Shown: in pieces, positions 9,015 to 18,547 of the stretch
Numbering within the stretch: the stretch's first letter is position 1
Layout: every line of letters begins with the position of its first letter
Assembly (NCBI GenBank): GCA_963805715.1
Contig: CAWDVK010000020.1
Coordinates: 372,001 to 436,000 of the forward strand
Direction of reading: 5' to 3'
Origin: CAWDVK01 sp963805715
Lineage (GTDB): Bacteria; Actinomycetota; Actinomycetes; Streptosporangiales; Streptosporangiaceae
Length of the DNA stretch: 64,000 bases
The notes under the pieces: model-generated
The model's database searches: none
Seen by the model: the letters and a program-made list of their open reading frames with translations, nothing else
Told to the model about the DNA's origin: nothing
Translations under genes and position numbers: made by a program

Positions 9015-10028
9015 ATGACCGACCCCGGTTCGCCGCTGCCGCTGCCGCTGCTGTCGCGTTACGCCATCATGGTGGACGTCGGGTACATCTATGCCTCCGC
9101 CGGCGAACTGCTGTTCAGCGCAGCGTCCCGGCGCGAGTACAAGGTCGATGCCGACAAGCTGATCCAGGCCCTGACCAGGCACGCCGAGGAGCAGGTCCGC
9201 GGTGAGCTGCTGCGGGTGTACTGGTATGACGCCGCCCGCGACCGGGTCCCCACCATCGACCAGCGGGTGATCGCCCAGATGCCCTGGGTGAAGCTGCGCC
9301 TGGGCAACCTGAACGCGCGCGGCCAGCAGAAGGGCGTGGACGCGCAGATCCGCGCCGACATGGAGGCGCTCGCCCGGCACCGCGCCCTCACCGACGCGAT
9401 CCTGGTGGCCGGCGACGAGGACATGGTCCCCGCGGTGGAGGCGGCGCAGGCATTCGGCGTGCGCGTCCACCTGTGGGGCGTGGAGCCGCCCTACGGGACC
9501 AACCAGGCCGAGCGGCTGGTCTGGGAATCGGACACCGTGGAAGTGCTGGAGCGCTCGTTCCTGGAGCCGTACTTCACCCGGCAGATCGTCGAGGGCGGGC
9601 CGGCGATGGTCGCCCAGGCCAGCCCGGCGTCGGCGCGCCAGGCGCAGGCCGCCGCGCAGTCCGGGCCGCTCGCCCCCTCGCCCGCGCAGCTGTTCGGCGA
9701 GCGGCACGTGCCGCGCCCGGCAGCGCGGCCGCTGCCTGCCTCTCATGTCCAGGCCGCTCGGCTCGGCCCCGACCGGGACCGGGTGGAGGAGGCTGGCGAG
9801 CACGTCGCGCAGAAGTGGATACTGACCAGAGGCGAGGACAACATCCGTGACCTGCTGCCGGGTCCGATCCTGCCGCCGGTCATCGACAAGGAGCTGCTGG
9901 TGGACGCCGAGAAGGAGCTTGGCTTGTCCCTGCGGCCTTACCAGGAGGCCAGGGAGTGGCTGCGGGACGCGTTCTGGGCCAGGGTGCACCGGCAGTTCGG
10001 TATCGGCGTCGGCAAGTCGAAAGGCTGA
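9015..10028 (+). CDS. NYN-domain (LabA/DUF88-like) putative RNase
   Basis: The N-terminal 150 residues match the NYN/PIN-like nuclease fold. Acidic residues stand in IMVDVGYIYASAG (Asp21), QKGVDAQIRADM (Asp109, Asp115) and VAGDEDMVPAVEAA (Asp134, Asp136), the usual Mg-binding positions. The region from about 200 to 250 is low-complexity, and a conserved-looking C-terminal segment (about 255-335) follows. The ATG at 9015 is chosen over a GTG at 9003 because it starts nearer the fold. Family members are presumed RNases in RNA processing; the target is unknown. It lies 5 bp upstream of the carboxylase epsilon gene and is probably co-transcribed with it. Confidence 0.85.
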   Translation: MTDPGSPLPLPLLSRYAIMVDVGYIYASAGELLFSAASRREYKVDADKLIQALTRHAEEQVRGELLRVYWYDAARDRVPTIDQRVIAQMPWVKLRLGNLNARGQQKGVDAQIRADMEALARHRALTDAILVAGDEDMVPAVEAAQAFGVRVHLWGVEPPYGTNQAERLVWESDTVEVLERSFLEPYFTRQIVEGGPAMVAQASPASARQAQAAAQSGPLAPSPAQLFGERHVPRPAARPLPASHVQAARLGPDRDRVEEAGEHVAQKWILTRGEDNIRDLLPGPILPPVIDKELLVDAEKELGLSLRPYQEAREWLRDAFWARVHRQFGIGVGKSKG

Positions 10029-10033
10029 TCACC

Positions 10034-10318
10034 ATGCCAGATCCCGCTTCATCCTCCGGTCGCGGCGCCCCGGCCGCGCCCGGCGAGCTGGCGGCGGCCG
10101 GCGAGCACGCCTCGCAGCGGGTACTGTCGGTCGTCCGCGGCGCCCCGACCGCCGCTGAGCTGGCGGCCGTCGTCGCCGTCCTGGCCAGCATCCGGGCACC
10201 TTCCGGCGGGCCAGCGACGCCGGCCAGCAGGCCGGAATGGTCGGCCCGGGCACGGGTGATGCGACCGCCGGTGACGGCCGGTCCCGGTGCCTGGCGCAGC
10301 GTCGCGCTGCCTCGCTGA
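10034..10318 (+). CDS. accE: Acyl-CoA carboxylase epsilon subunit (AccE-like)
   Basis: A 94-residue protein with the two hallmarks of actinobacterial carboxylase epsilon subunits. These are the RVLSVVRGAPTAAELAAVVA segment (about 33-52) and the C-terminal GPGAWRSVALPR, separated by a Trp/Arg-containing linker. Epsilon stabilises the alpha-beta carboxylase complex. The ATG at 10034 follows the NYN gene stop by 5 bp, and the biotinylated alpha subunit starts 220 bp downstream. Epsilon usually directly follows the beta gene; here two other genes intervene. Confidence 0.85.
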   Translation: MPDPASSSGRGAPAAPGELAAAGEHASQRVLSVVRGAPTAAELAAVVAVLASIRAPSGGPATPASRPEWSARARVMRPPVTAGPGAWRSVALPR

Positions 10319-10537
10319 CCGGCCCCCGACCGGCCCTCTGACCGGTTCTGACCGGCGCGTCCGGCCGGGCCGGAGCAGTCACGGGAGCGCGCCGCGGGGC
10401 CCGGCCGTTCATTTCCCCGTCAGGCCAGGGCTGCCGGCTGGCCAGCCTGCTCACTAGACTCCAGGCAAGGCCTCCGGGAACCGGGTACCCCCGCCATGAC
10501 GGAAAAGTCCCGCGGATGGCGGAGAGGAGCCGTTGTC

Positions 10538-12314
10538 GTGCGTAAGGTGCTGATCGCCAACCGTGGCGAGATAGCCGTCCGGATCGTGCGAGCATGCCGT
10601 GATGCCGGGCTGGCCAGCGTGGCGGTCTACGGCGACACGGACATCCACGCGCTGCACGTCACGATGGCCGACGAGGCCTTTGCCCTGGGCGGCCAGACGG
10701 CCGCCGAGAGCTACCTGGACAGCGCCAAGATCATCAAGGCGGCCAAGGCCGCCGGGGCGGACGCGCTGCATCCCGGCTACGGCTTCCTGGCCGAGAACGC
10801 CGGCTTTGCCCGCCAGGTCATGGACGCGGGCCTGACCTGGATCGGGCCGCCGCCGGAGGCGATCGACGCGCTCGGCGACAAGGCGTCGGCCCGGCACATC
10901 GCGCAGTCCGTCGGCGCGCCGCTGGCGGCGGGCACGGAGGGACCGGTGGCCAGCGCGGCGGAGGCGGCCGCGTTCGCCAGGGAGGCCGGGCTGCCGATCG
11001 CGATCAAGGCGGCCTACGGCGGCGGCGGCCGCGGGCTCAAGGTCGCGTGGCATGCCGACGAGATCCCGCAGCAGTTCGATTCGGCGGTCCGCGAGGCGGT
11101 GGCGGCGTTCGGCCGAGGCGAGTGCTTCGCCGAGCGCTACCTGGAACGCCCCCGGCACGTCGAGACCCAGTGCCTGGCCGACATGCACGGCAACGTCGTG
11201 ATCGTGTCGACCAGGGACTGCTCGCTGCAGCGCCGGCACCAGAAGGTGGTGGAGGAGGCACCCGCCCCGTTCCTCACCGCCGAGCAGGACAAGCTGCTGC
11301 GGGAATCGTCGGCGGCGATCTTGCGGGCGGCCGGCTATGTCGGCGCCGGCACCTGCGAGTTCCTCATCGGCCAGGACGGCACGGTGTCATTCCTGGAAGT
11401 CAACACCCGGCTGCAGGTGGAGCATCCGGTGACCGAGGAGGTCAGCGGCATCGACCTGGTGCGGGAGATGTTCCGCATCGCCGACGGCCAGGCACTGGGG
11501 TACGGGGACCCGGAACTGCGCGGGCACTCGATCGAGTACCGGATCAATGCCGAGGACCCCGGCCGCCGCTTCATGCCCGCGCCGGGCACCATCACGACGT
11601 GGCGGCCGCCGTCAGGTCCCGGCGTCCGGCTCGACGCCGGCTACACGGCCGGGATGACCGTGCCGCGCGAATTCGACTCGCTGATGGCCAAGCTGATCGT
11701 CACCGGCGCGAACCGCGAGCAGGCGCTGGAGCGCTCGCGCCGCGCCCTGGCCGAGTTCGAGGTCGAGGGCCTGCCCACCACGCTCGCGTTCCATCGCGTG
11801 GTGGTCAACAACCCGGCCTTCATCCGGTCGCCCTTCGCCGTGCACACCACCTGGATTGAGAACGACTTCGCCGGCGGCATCCCCCGGTACACCGGGACGA
11901 GCGCGGGCCCGGATGAGACGGCCGAGCCTGACCGCGAGCGGATCACGGTCGAGGTGGGCGGCAAGCGACTGGAGATCACCGTCCCGGCAGGCCTTGGGGG
12001 CATCGGGACGGCCAGGCGCCCCCGGAGCGGGCCGCGGCGCGGCCGCGGGGGGCACGCGATCCCGGTCGGCTGCCCGGCGCAAGTCCGGCGGCTCAGCCGG
12101 CGGGAACGCGCTCACCAGCCCCATGCAGGGCACGATCGTCAAGATCGTCGCCGCGGACGGCCAGGCCCTCTCCGAGGGCGACACGATCGTCGTCCTTGAG
12201 GCCATGAAGATGGAGCAGCCGCTCACGGCCCACAAGGACGGAACCGTCAGCAACCTGGCCGTCGAGGTCGGCCAGACAGTCGCGGCCGGGACCGTGATCT
12301 GCCAGCTCACCTGA
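10538..12314 (+). CDS. accA: Acyl-CoA carboxylase alpha subunit (biotin carboxylase + BCCP), frameshifted
   Basis: The protein carboxylates its own biotin (ATP-grasp biotin carboxylase) and carries it on a C-terminal BCCP domain. I see VRKVLIANRGEIAVR at the start, the ATP-binding glycine loop AYGGGGRGLKV, EVNTRLQVEHPVTE, and the biotin site EAMKMEQP. The GTG at 10538 is favoured because GGAGAGGAG ends 8 nt upstream. The reading frame breaks in the Ala/Gly/Arg linker: the first frame fails after VPAGLG, and the downstream frame (TSPMQGTIVKI onward) runs to the TGA at 12314. Dropping one G from the GGGGG run at 11996-12000 joins them. Both halves are intact, so a sequencing error is likely. 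BirA at 1.5-2.3 kb should biotinylate it. Confidence 0.92.
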
Positions 12315-12670
12315 TGGCGAGACTGCCGGGCGATCCGGGTCCGGTCAGATGGCTGCTATTCGCCATCGGGTTCCGGCTGCCGCCGCAGCACATCGACTGG
12401 GTGCGGCACGAGCTGACCGATGCGGGCTGGCGCGGCCGTACCGTGCTGCGGCACCTCGCCGTGATCCTCCCGGTCTGCGCCATCCTGGCGGTGATCGCGG
12501 CCGTGCTGCTCCCGGCGCCGCTCTGGCTGATCCTGATGACCATTGCCCTGATCCTGTCCGGCAGCATCTTCACGGTGGCCGCCTACGCGGACGACATCCG
12601 GGCCACCCGGCTGCGCCAGCACGGCCTCAAGCCCCCCAACGACCCCGATCTCGGCCACCCGGCGCACTGA
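12314..12670 (+). CDS. Small membrane protein (DUF5313-like)
   Basis: 118 residues with an N-terminal segment WLLFAIGFRLPPQHIDWVRHEL and two closely spaced hydrophobic helices (about 46-68 and 73-92). A short basic tail ending in a Pro/His-rich motif follows. The ATG overlaps the carboxylase alpha stop (TGATG), implying coupled translation. Similar short proteins are widespread in actinomycetes and have no known function. The DUF5313 label is from general resemblance only. Confidence 0.7.
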   Translation: MARLPGDPGPVRWLLFAIGFRLPPQHIDWVRHELTDAGWRGRTVLRHLAVILPVCAILAVIAAVLLPAPLWLILMTIALILSGSIFTVAAYADDIRATRLRQHGLKPPNDPDLGHPAH

Positions 12671-12742
12671 GGTGACCTGCGTTTCGCCGCGGGCTGGCCG
12701 CCTGGACGGCTTTCGGGGCGGCCAGCGGGGCAGGATCGGGGT

Positions 12743-13666
12743 ATGACCGAGCACGCGTATCACCCGTCAGCCGGCGATCCGCTGCTGATCCTGGCCATGG
12801 ATCACCGGGAGTCGTTCGGCCGATCCCTGTTCGGCGTCACTGACGACCAGCCGGACTCCGGCCAGATCGCCGCGATGGAGGCGGCCAAGCAGCTGATCTA
12901 CGCGGGCCTCGCGCAGGCTCGCGCGGAGCTGCCCGGCGGGCGCCCCGGCGTCCTGGTGGACGAGCGGTACGGACGGGCGGTGATCGCGGCGGCCCGCTCC
13001 GACAACGTCGTGCTGGCCGTCCCGGTCGAGCACAGCGGGCGGGAGTGGTTCGAGCCGGAATGGGGACCGCAGTGGCTCGAGCACGTGCGGGAGATCCGGC
13101 CCGATTTCGCCAAGGTTCTTGTCCGCGACAATCCCGCGTTCCCCGGCGAGCAGCGCGAGCGGCAGCTGCGTGCCCTGCGGGATGTCAGTGACGGGCTCCG
13201 CTCCATCGGCGTGCCGCTGCTCTACGAGCTGCTGGTTCCGGCCACCGACGAGCAGCTGAGAGCGGCCGGCGGGTCAGCCGTCAGCTTCGACCGGGACCTC
13301 CGCCCTGACCTGGTCAGGCAGGTGATCGTCGGCAACCAGGAGGCCGGGGTCGAGCCGGCCATCTGGAAGGTCGAGGGGCTGGAGACCGCCGACGCCGCCC
13401 GGCAGGTCGTCGCGCAGATCCGGGCCGGCGGCCGCGACGGCGTGTGCGCGATCGTGCTCGGCCGGGACGCGCCAGCGGACCGGCTGGATCACTGGCTGGA
13501 GGTGGCCGCGCCCGTCAACGGCTTCGTGGGGTTCGCGATCGGCCGGAGCATCTGGGAAGAGCCGATCAGCGACCACAACCACGGCAAAGCCAGCGCGGAC
13601 GACACGGTCGCCGAGATCGCCGCGCGGTACCTGGGCTTCGCTCGCCGGTACTGGGCGGCCCGCTGA
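12743..13666 (+). CDS. DUF2090 / IolC C-terminal-like aldolase-fold protein
   Basis: 307 residues beginning with LLILAMDHRESFGRSLFG, then VLVDERYGRAVI and FAKVLVRDNPAF. Near the end are VCAIVLGRDAP and GFVGFAIGRSIWEEPI. This pattern matches the DUF2090 domain found alone or fused to the myo-inositol catabolic kinase IolC; it has a class I aldolase-like TIM-barrel. The substrate is unknown here and no other inositol genes are nearby. Its TGA overlaps the ATG of the following amine oxidase (TGATG), so they are probably co-expressed. Confidence 0.8.
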   Translation: MTEHAYHPSAGDPLLILAMDHRESFGRSLFGVTDDQPDSGQIAAMEAAKQLIYAGLAQARAELPGGRPGVLVDERYGRAVIAAARSDNVVLAVPVEHSGREWFEPEWGPQWLEHVREIRPDFAKVLVRDNPAFPGEQRERQLRALRDVSDGLRSIGVPLLYELLVPATDEQLRAAGGSAVSFDRDLRPDLVRQVIVGNQEAGVEPAIWKVEGLETADAARQVVAQIRAGGRDGVCAIVLGRDAPADRLDHWLEVAAPVNGFVGFAIGRSIWEEPISDHNHGKASADDTVAEIAARYLGFARRYWAAR

Positions 13667-14899
13667 TGGCCGGGCGCGGCGCGCGCCCGGTCGTGATCGT
13701 CGGCGCCGGGCTCGCGGGCCTGGCCTGCGCCAGCGACCTGACCGCGGCAGGCGCATCGGTGCAGGTCCTGGAGGCCGGCGAGGGGGTCGGCGGCCGGATG
13801 CGAACGGACCGGCGGGCAGGCTTCCTGCTGGATCGCGGCTTTCAGGTCTTCAACACGTCCTACCCGCAGGTGCAGCGGCGGCTCCGGCTACGTGACCTGC
13901 AGCTCTCGCCGTTCACTCCGGGAATGCTGCTGCAGGCCGGGGCCCGGCGGCTGCGCTTCGCCGATCCGACCCGGCGGCCGGGCCAGATCGGCGACCTGCG
14001 GCCAGGCCGCCTGGCCGGGCCAGCCGACCTGGCCGCGCTGGGCCTGCTCAGTGCCCGTGACATGCTCCTGCCGGCCAGCGTGATCAAGCGCCGGCGCGAT
14101 GTCACCACCCTGACCGCGCTACGCCGGGCCGGCATCTCAGCCGAGCTGATCGAGCTGATGTTCCGGCCGTTCCTGGCCGGTGTCTTCCTGGAGGACCAGC
14201 TGGAGACCTCAAGCCGCTTCTTCCACCTGGTCTGGCGGAGCATGCTGCGCGGGACGCTGTGCCTGCCGCGCCGCGGTATCCAGGCGGTTCCCGAGCAGCT
14301 CGCCGCCGGGCTGCCGCCGGCAACCATCCAGCTGGAGACGCCGGTCAGCGGCCTGACCGATGACGGCGTGCTGCTCGCGGGCGGAACTGCAGCTCGCCGC
14401 GAGCGCCGTCGTGGTGGCGACCGGGCCGGCGGCGGCCGCCGCCCTGATGCCCGCCCTGGCCGTGCCCGCCACCCGGAGCGTCACCACCATCTATCACGCC
14501 GCCCCCGCGCCGCCGCTGGCTGAGCCCACCCTGCTGGTGGATACCGAGCGCCAGATCCTCAACACCAGCGTGCTCACCGAGGTCACGCCGAGCTATTCGG
14601 GCGACAGGCGGGCGCTCGTTTCCAGCTCCGTGCTCGGCGGCGATGCCGCGAATCCCGAGCCGGCCGTCCGCAGCCGGCTGGGCACGCTCTACCAGGCCGA
14701 CACCAGCAGCTGGGAGCACCTGGCGACGTACGCGGTTCCCGGCGCCTTGCCGGCCATGGTGCCTCCGCACCCGCTCAGCCGTTCCTGCCGGGCCGGCCAG
14801 CGCCGGTACGTCTGCGGTGATCATCGGGCCGCCGGCTCGGTTCAGGGCGCGCTTGCCTCGGGCGCCCGCGCCGCCCGCGAGGTGCTGGCTGACGCCTGA
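13666..14899 (+). CDS. FAD-dependent amine oxidase/phytoene desaturase-like protein, frameshifted
   Basis: The N-terminus has a Rossmann FAD motif VVIVGAGLAGLACASDL followed by GEGVGGRMRTD, typical of the amine oxidase/protoporphyrinogen oxidase superfamily. The first frame is good through VSGLTDDGVLLAGG. It then gives way to a second frame beginning ELQLAASAVVVATGP that runs to the TGA at 14899 and contains a C-terminal cofactor motif near YVCGDH. The break is at about 14378-14392, flanked by an 8-bp inverted repeat (14373-14380 and 14397-14404). The conserved sequence continues in the new frame, so this looks like an indel, possibly technical. The substrate is unknown. Confidence 0.8.
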
Positions 14900-15509
14900 C
14901 CCGCGGGCCGGCCGCCGGGCCGGCGGCCCGGCGCCTGGCCAGCAGCCTGCGCCTGATCGCGGCCGGCCCCTCGGGCAGGTCCCACTGGCCGAGCACGTCA
15001 AAGCTGTCCGGCAGCAGCCCGGCCGGCTCGCCGGGGCCCAGGCACCACTGCGGCGGCAGCCGCGGCCGCTCCGTGCGGGCCCCGACGGTGAACGCCTCCC
15101 AGCCGAGCAGGCCGCCGGCTGCCACCGCAGCGGCTGCCGGGCCGAACGCCTCGCGATCCCAGTAGCCGGTGCACAGGACCAAGGCGAAGCCGCCCGGCTG
15201 CGGCTGCCAGGCTCGCAGGTCGGCCTGCACCAGGGTGATCAGGCCGGCCAGCCCGCGGCGGGCCGCTTCCTCGCCGAGCAGCCCGAGCGCGCGCTCCGAG
15301 ATATCCACCGCCGTCGCCTTCCGGCCGAGTCCGGCCGCCAGCAGGACGGTACCGGAGGGCCCGCTGGCCAGATCCAGCACCGGGCCGTCCGGAAGCCCGG
15401 CTGACAGTGCCAGGACCGCCAGCGGAGGCGCGGCGAAGGACGGGCTGAAGCCGCCGCCGTACCGGGCGTTCCAGCGCAGCCGGTCCGGGTGACCGGTGAG
15501 GTCCGTCAC
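14775..15509 (-). CDS. SAM-dependent methyltransferase (class I)
   Basis: The N-terminal domain holds RWNARYGGG, motif I VLDLASGPSGTVLLAA, motif II ATAVDISERAL and an acidic motif VQADLRAW, a TehB-like small-molecule methyltransferase pattern. The last 60 or so residues are Arg/Pro/Gly-rich and overlap the 3' end of the convergent amine oxidase gene by 125 bp. The conserved domain probably ends near RRRLLARR and the natural stop may have been lost. The GTG start at 15509 sits 11 bp downstream of the MBL hydrolase stop. The substrate cannot be inferred. Confidence 0.8.
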   Translation of the reverse strand: MTDLTGHPDRLRWNARYGGGFSPSFAAPPLAVLALSAGLPDGPVLDLASGPSGTVLLAAGLGRKATAVDISERALGLLGEEAARRGLAGLITLVQADLRAWQPQPGGFALVLCTGYWDREAFGPAAAAVAAGGLLGWEAFTVGARTERPRLPPQWCLGPGEPAGLLPDSFDVLGQWDLPEGPAAIRRRLLARRRAAGPAAGPRVRRQPAPRGRRGRPRQARPEPSRRPDDHRRRTGAGRPGRNG

Positions 15510-15520
15510 GGCCCGGCTCG

Positions 15521-16180
15521 TCAGGTGTGCGTCACGTCGGTGTGGTGGCAGAAGTGCACGCGCGCCGGGTGCGCCGACCGGATCCGCTGCAGGGATTCCC
15601 GCCAGGCCCGCGGGTCGCTGGCCTGGCCATCCGGCAGGTCCTCGGCGGGCGGCCCGGCGAACTGCCGCGGCGTGTAGGCCGCGTCGCCGATGAGGATGTC
15701 GGCGCCATCGGCGCCCTGGACGACCACGGACTGATGCCCTTCGGTGTGGCCCGGAGTCGCGATCACGGACAGGCCGGGCAGGATCTCCGTGTCACCGTCG
15801 AGCAGCTCGAACCGCGCGTTCATAAAGCCGAACCAGTCGTAAAGCTGCCGGGCTTCCCGCTGCGCGCGGCCCAGCTCGGCGCGCTGGACGTAGAACGCCG
15901 CATGCGGGAACACGGCGTTCTGGCCGCAGTGGTCGAAGTGCAGGTGCGTGTTGATCACCAACCCGATGTCGGCCGACGTCATGTCCGCCTCAGCGAGCGC
16001 GTCCGCAGCCGTCCGGTTGACCACGCGCCAGTCGCTGAGCAGCTGGTCCGGGCCACCGACGCCGGTATCCACCAGCACCGCCCCGCCCGGGTGGCGGACC
16101 ACGAAGCCGTGCACCGGCCATTCCAGCCCGTCAGGACCTTGCAGCCGGGCCAGGTGCAATCGGGTGATCTCCAGCGCCAT
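15521..16180 (-). CDS. Metallo-beta-lactamase fold hydrolase (lactonase-like)
   Basis: The zinc motif NTHLHFDHCGQN is present. ATPGHTEGHQS, the metal-bridging Asp in ILIGDAAY and the C-terminal HFCHHTD complete the metal site, as in AiiA-type N-acyl-homoserine-lactonase-like enzymes. The ATG at 16180 (MALEITRLHLARL) is preferred over an upstream TTG because GGAGG lies 9 nt before it. It is followed closely by a methyltransferase gene on the same strand. The natural substrate is unknown; lactone, phosphodiester and thioester hydrolases share this pattern. Confidence 0.85.
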   Translation of the reverse strand: MALEITRLHLARLQGPDGLEWPVHGFVVRHPGGAVLVDTGVGGPDQLLSDWRVVNRTAADALAEADMTSADIGLVINTHLHFDHCGQNAVFPHAAFYVQRAELGRAQREARQLYDWFGFMNARFELLDGDTEILPGLSVIATPGHTEGHQSVVVQGADGADILIGDAAYTPRQFAGPPAEDLPDGQASDPRAWRESLQRIRSAHPARVHFCHHTDVTHT

Positions 16181-16294
16181 CCGCCGCTCCCTCCGCAACC
16201 CGAGCGAGCATATCCGCCCGTGCCGCGGCGGCCGGTGAGATAGGGCAGGTCGTCAGCCAGGGCTGGACTGTCCAGGCGAGCGAGCTCACCCGGC

Positions 16295-16366
16295 GGGGAC
16301 CGGAGGCCCCGCGGGAACCGGAGGCCCGGCGGGAACCGGAGGCCCGGCGGGAACCGGCGGCCCGGC
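16295..16366. repeat. 18-bp tandem repeat, four copies
   Basis: Unit GGGAACCGGAGGCCCGGC at 16313, 16331 and 16349, with a variant copy at 16295. It occupies the gap between the MBL hydrolase start and a luciferase-like gene remnant. Confidence 0.8.
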
Positions 16367-16389
16367 GGCCAGCCGCTCGCGCATCTGGC

Positions 16390-16623
16390 TCAGGCGCTCG
16401 GGCAGGGTGCTGGTGGTCCCCAGTAGCGATAGTGCTGCCCGCGATGACGCGACTGGCCATCCCACAGTGCGCGGATGAGATCAATGCCCTCATCCAGCCG
16501 CCCGGCCCGGCTCCGCAAGTCCGCGACCTCCCCGGTGTCGGGCAGGTCGGTATCCAGAGCGCCGACTCCCACGGCCAGGATCGCGGCCCGGCCGGCGGCG
16601 CCGGCGGCGCCCAGCCGGGCCGG
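16390..16623 (-). pseudogene. Remnant of an LLM-class (F420/luciferase-like) oxidoreductase
   Basis: The minus strand encodes VGVGALDTDLPDTGEV, then ADLRSRAGRLDEGIDLIRAL and WDGQSRHRGQHYRYWGPP. This is the internal segment typical of luciferase-like F420-dependent monooxygenases, around the linker before helix 5. The frame opens at a stop at 16624-16626 with no N-terminal barrel strands. It ends in low-complexity sequence just before the 18-bp repeats, so both ends of the gene are missing. I regard it as a decayed fragment. Confidence 0.6.
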
Positions 16624-16694
16624 CTAACCGCCCGGGCCGGCGCCCAGATGGTCCGGGCGGTTAGCCACCCAGGTCGGCGGGCAGGCGCACCGGG

Positions 16695-17297
16695 CTACGC
16701 CCGGCGGCTCCACTGCGGGCCGACCGATAGCCAGGCGGTTTCCCAGCTGGCCAGCCTGCGACGGTCCAGCAGCCGCCGGATCAGGGCAAGAACGAAGCCG
16801 AGGAGCACCGCCAGGGCGGTGACCGCGGCCACTGCCACGGCGACCGCGCGGCCCCTGACCTGACCTGCTGTCAGCGGCGGCAGCTGCACGTGACCGGCCC
16901 TGTCCAGCCAGACCGGCACCGCGGCGCCAGCCCAGCTTCCCGCCCCCGCCGGCACCCGGGCGATCCGGGTGCGGCCGTCCGCGGTCCACCGGGCTGGCGT
17001 CCAGACCAGCCAGGAGTCCAAGTGACTGCCATTTCCGGACATCATCGGCCCTGGTGCCGCGGCCAGCAGGACCGCGGAGACCTGATGCCAGGATCGCTGG
17101 GCATGCCGCGCGGCCGCGACGTCGGCATGGACCCAGGAGGCAGCGAGGCTGGTGACCAGGGGGCTCAGGGCCAGGAACGCGGCGACGGCCAGGGGCACTA
17201 GCCACGCCTCGATCCGGTCCGAGCGCCGCCGCAGCGGATTCCCGTCAGCTCCCAGCCGGCGGGCCACCTTCTTCGTCCACGTCATTGTGGGCGTCAT
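16695..17297 (-). CDS. Rv1733c-type two-helix membrane protein
   Basis: From the ATG at 17297 (MTPTMTWTKKVARRLG) the protein has about 200 residues. It contains NPLRRRSDRIEAWLVPLAV entering a first helix (about 30-55), and an extracytoplasmic domain with ARWTADGRTRIARVPAGAG and VPVWLDRAGHVQLPPLT. A second helix (about 145-168) is followed by a basic tail with SWETAWLSVGPQWSRR. This order is characteristic of the Rv1733c-like family common in actinomycetes, function unknown. A GGGGTG lies 6 nt upstream of the chosen ATG. Upstream in-frame starts exist but add non-conserved sequence. Confidence 0.75.
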   Translation of the reverse strand: MTPTMTWTKKVARRLGADGNPLRRRSDRIEAWLVPLAVAAFLALSPLVTSLAASWVHADVAAARHAQRSWHQVSAVLLAAAPGPMMSGNGSHLDSWLVWTPARWTADGRTRIARVPAGAGSWAGAAVPVWLDRAGHVQLPPLTAGQVRGRAVAVAVAAVTALAVLLGFVLALIRRLLDRRRLASWETAWLSVGPQWSRRA

Positions 17298-17546
17298 AAC
17301 ATTCACCCCATTGGGCAGGCCGGCCGCGAAATGGAGCCTTTCGGGCCGTCGCTCCCCGATCGATTCTCTCTCTACCCGCGCCTTGACCGCCATACCTCCC
17401 GGTGCGAAATCGCCGGTCAAGGGCCAGCAAAAAACTGCATGAGGTCATCGAGGCCCGACATGCCCGGACGCGGGCGACATCCAGCGCCCTTCCGCTCCTG
17501 GCCGGCCGGCGAGCCGGCCGCCGGCTGACCGGGCCGGCGGTACCTG

Positions 17547-18392
17547 CTACTCGCTGCCGGGCGCGGTGACGAAGTCGATCAGCTCCTCGACCCGGCCGAG
17601 GAACTCAGGCTCCAGGTCGGCGAAGCTGGTTACCGAGCGCAGGATCCGCTGCCAGCCGGCCGCGGTGTCCGGCGGCCAGCCGATGGCGCGCAGCACGCCC
17701 TCTTTCCACGGCTGGCCCGGCGGAACCCGCGGCCAGCTCGGGATGCCCGCCGCCGACGGCTTGACCGCCGCCCATACGTCGATGAAGGGATGCCCGACGA
17801 TCAGCACGTGCGGTGACCGCACTCTGGCCGCGATCCTGGTCTCCTTCGACCCGGTCACCAGGTGATCGACGAGGACGCCTAGCCTGCGGCCGGGCGCCGG
17901 GCTGAAGTCATCGACAATCGCGGGCAGGTCATCGATGCCGCCCAGGTACTCCACGACCACGCCGACATCCCGCAGGTCGTCGCCCCAGATCTTCTCCACG
18001 AGCTCGGCATCATGGCGGCCCTCGACGTAGATCCGGCTCACCCGCGCGACCCTGGCCCGGCTGACCGGAGCGGCGATCGAGCCCGACGCGGTCCGCCCGG
18101 CTGGCCGTCCGGGCCGGCCGGGCGCGGCCGTCGGGGCCGGCCTGACCAGCATGACCGGCTTGCCCTCGAGCAGGAAGGGCGCGGAGAGCGGGAACACCCG
18201 CTGCTTGCGGTGCCGGTCCTCCAGCGTGACGGCGTCCTTCTCGCAGTAGATCACCGCCCCGCAGAACTGGCCCGCAGAGTCCTCGACGACCAGTCCGCGC
18301 TCGGCCGCGACCCTCGGCAGCTGCGCTGGCCGGGGCCGCGGGCCGTAGTCCGCCAGCACATCCGCGCCGTACCGCCTGCTCCGCAATGGCAC
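17547..18392 (-). CDS. DUF3097 family protein
   Basis: 281 residues beginning MPLRSRRYGADVLAD, with an N-terminal part containing VVEDSAGQFCGAVIYCEKDAV. The central segment RIYVEGRHDAELVEKIWGDD and VVVEYLGGIDDLPAIVDDF resembles a Toprim-like acidic fold. A region with RSPHVLIVGHPFIDVWAAVKP follows. These are the marks of the actinobacterial DUF3097 family, which is nearly universal in the phylum and uncharacterised. The gene is alone on this strand with short gaps on both sides. Confidence 0.85.
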   Translation of the reverse strand: MPLRSRRYGADVLADYGPRPRPAQLPRVAAERGLVVEDSAGQFCGAVIYCEKDAVTLEDRHRKQRVFPLSAPFLLEGKPVMLVRPAPTAAPGRPGRPAGRTASGSIAAPVSRARVARVSRIYVEGRHDAELVEKIWGDDLRDVGVVVEYLGGIDDLPAIVDDFSPAPGRRLGVLVDHLVTGSKETRIAARVRSPHVLIVGHPFIDVWAAVKPSAAGIPSWPRVPPGQPWKEGVLRAIGWPPDTAAGWQRILRSVTSFADLEPEFLGRVEELIDFVTAPGSE

Positions 18393-18453
18393 TCCCTCCG
18401 CCGGAGGAAATTACCGCATTTACCCCGCCCCGCCTGGTTGCCACACCGCGCGA

Positions 18454-18495
18454 GCCGGTGCGGGATGGCCGGTGCGGGATGGCCGGTGCGGGATG
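18454..18495. repeat. 14-bp tandem repeat, three copies
   Basis: GCCGGTGCGGGATG repeats exactly at 18454, 18468 and 18482, in the gap between the DUF3097 gene start and the end of the Lpd-like flavoprotein gene. Confidence 0.85.
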
Positions 18496-18547
18496 GGCAG
18501 TACGCCGTGGCCGGTGCGAGCGCGCTGTGCGCGCTAGGCGGCTCGAG

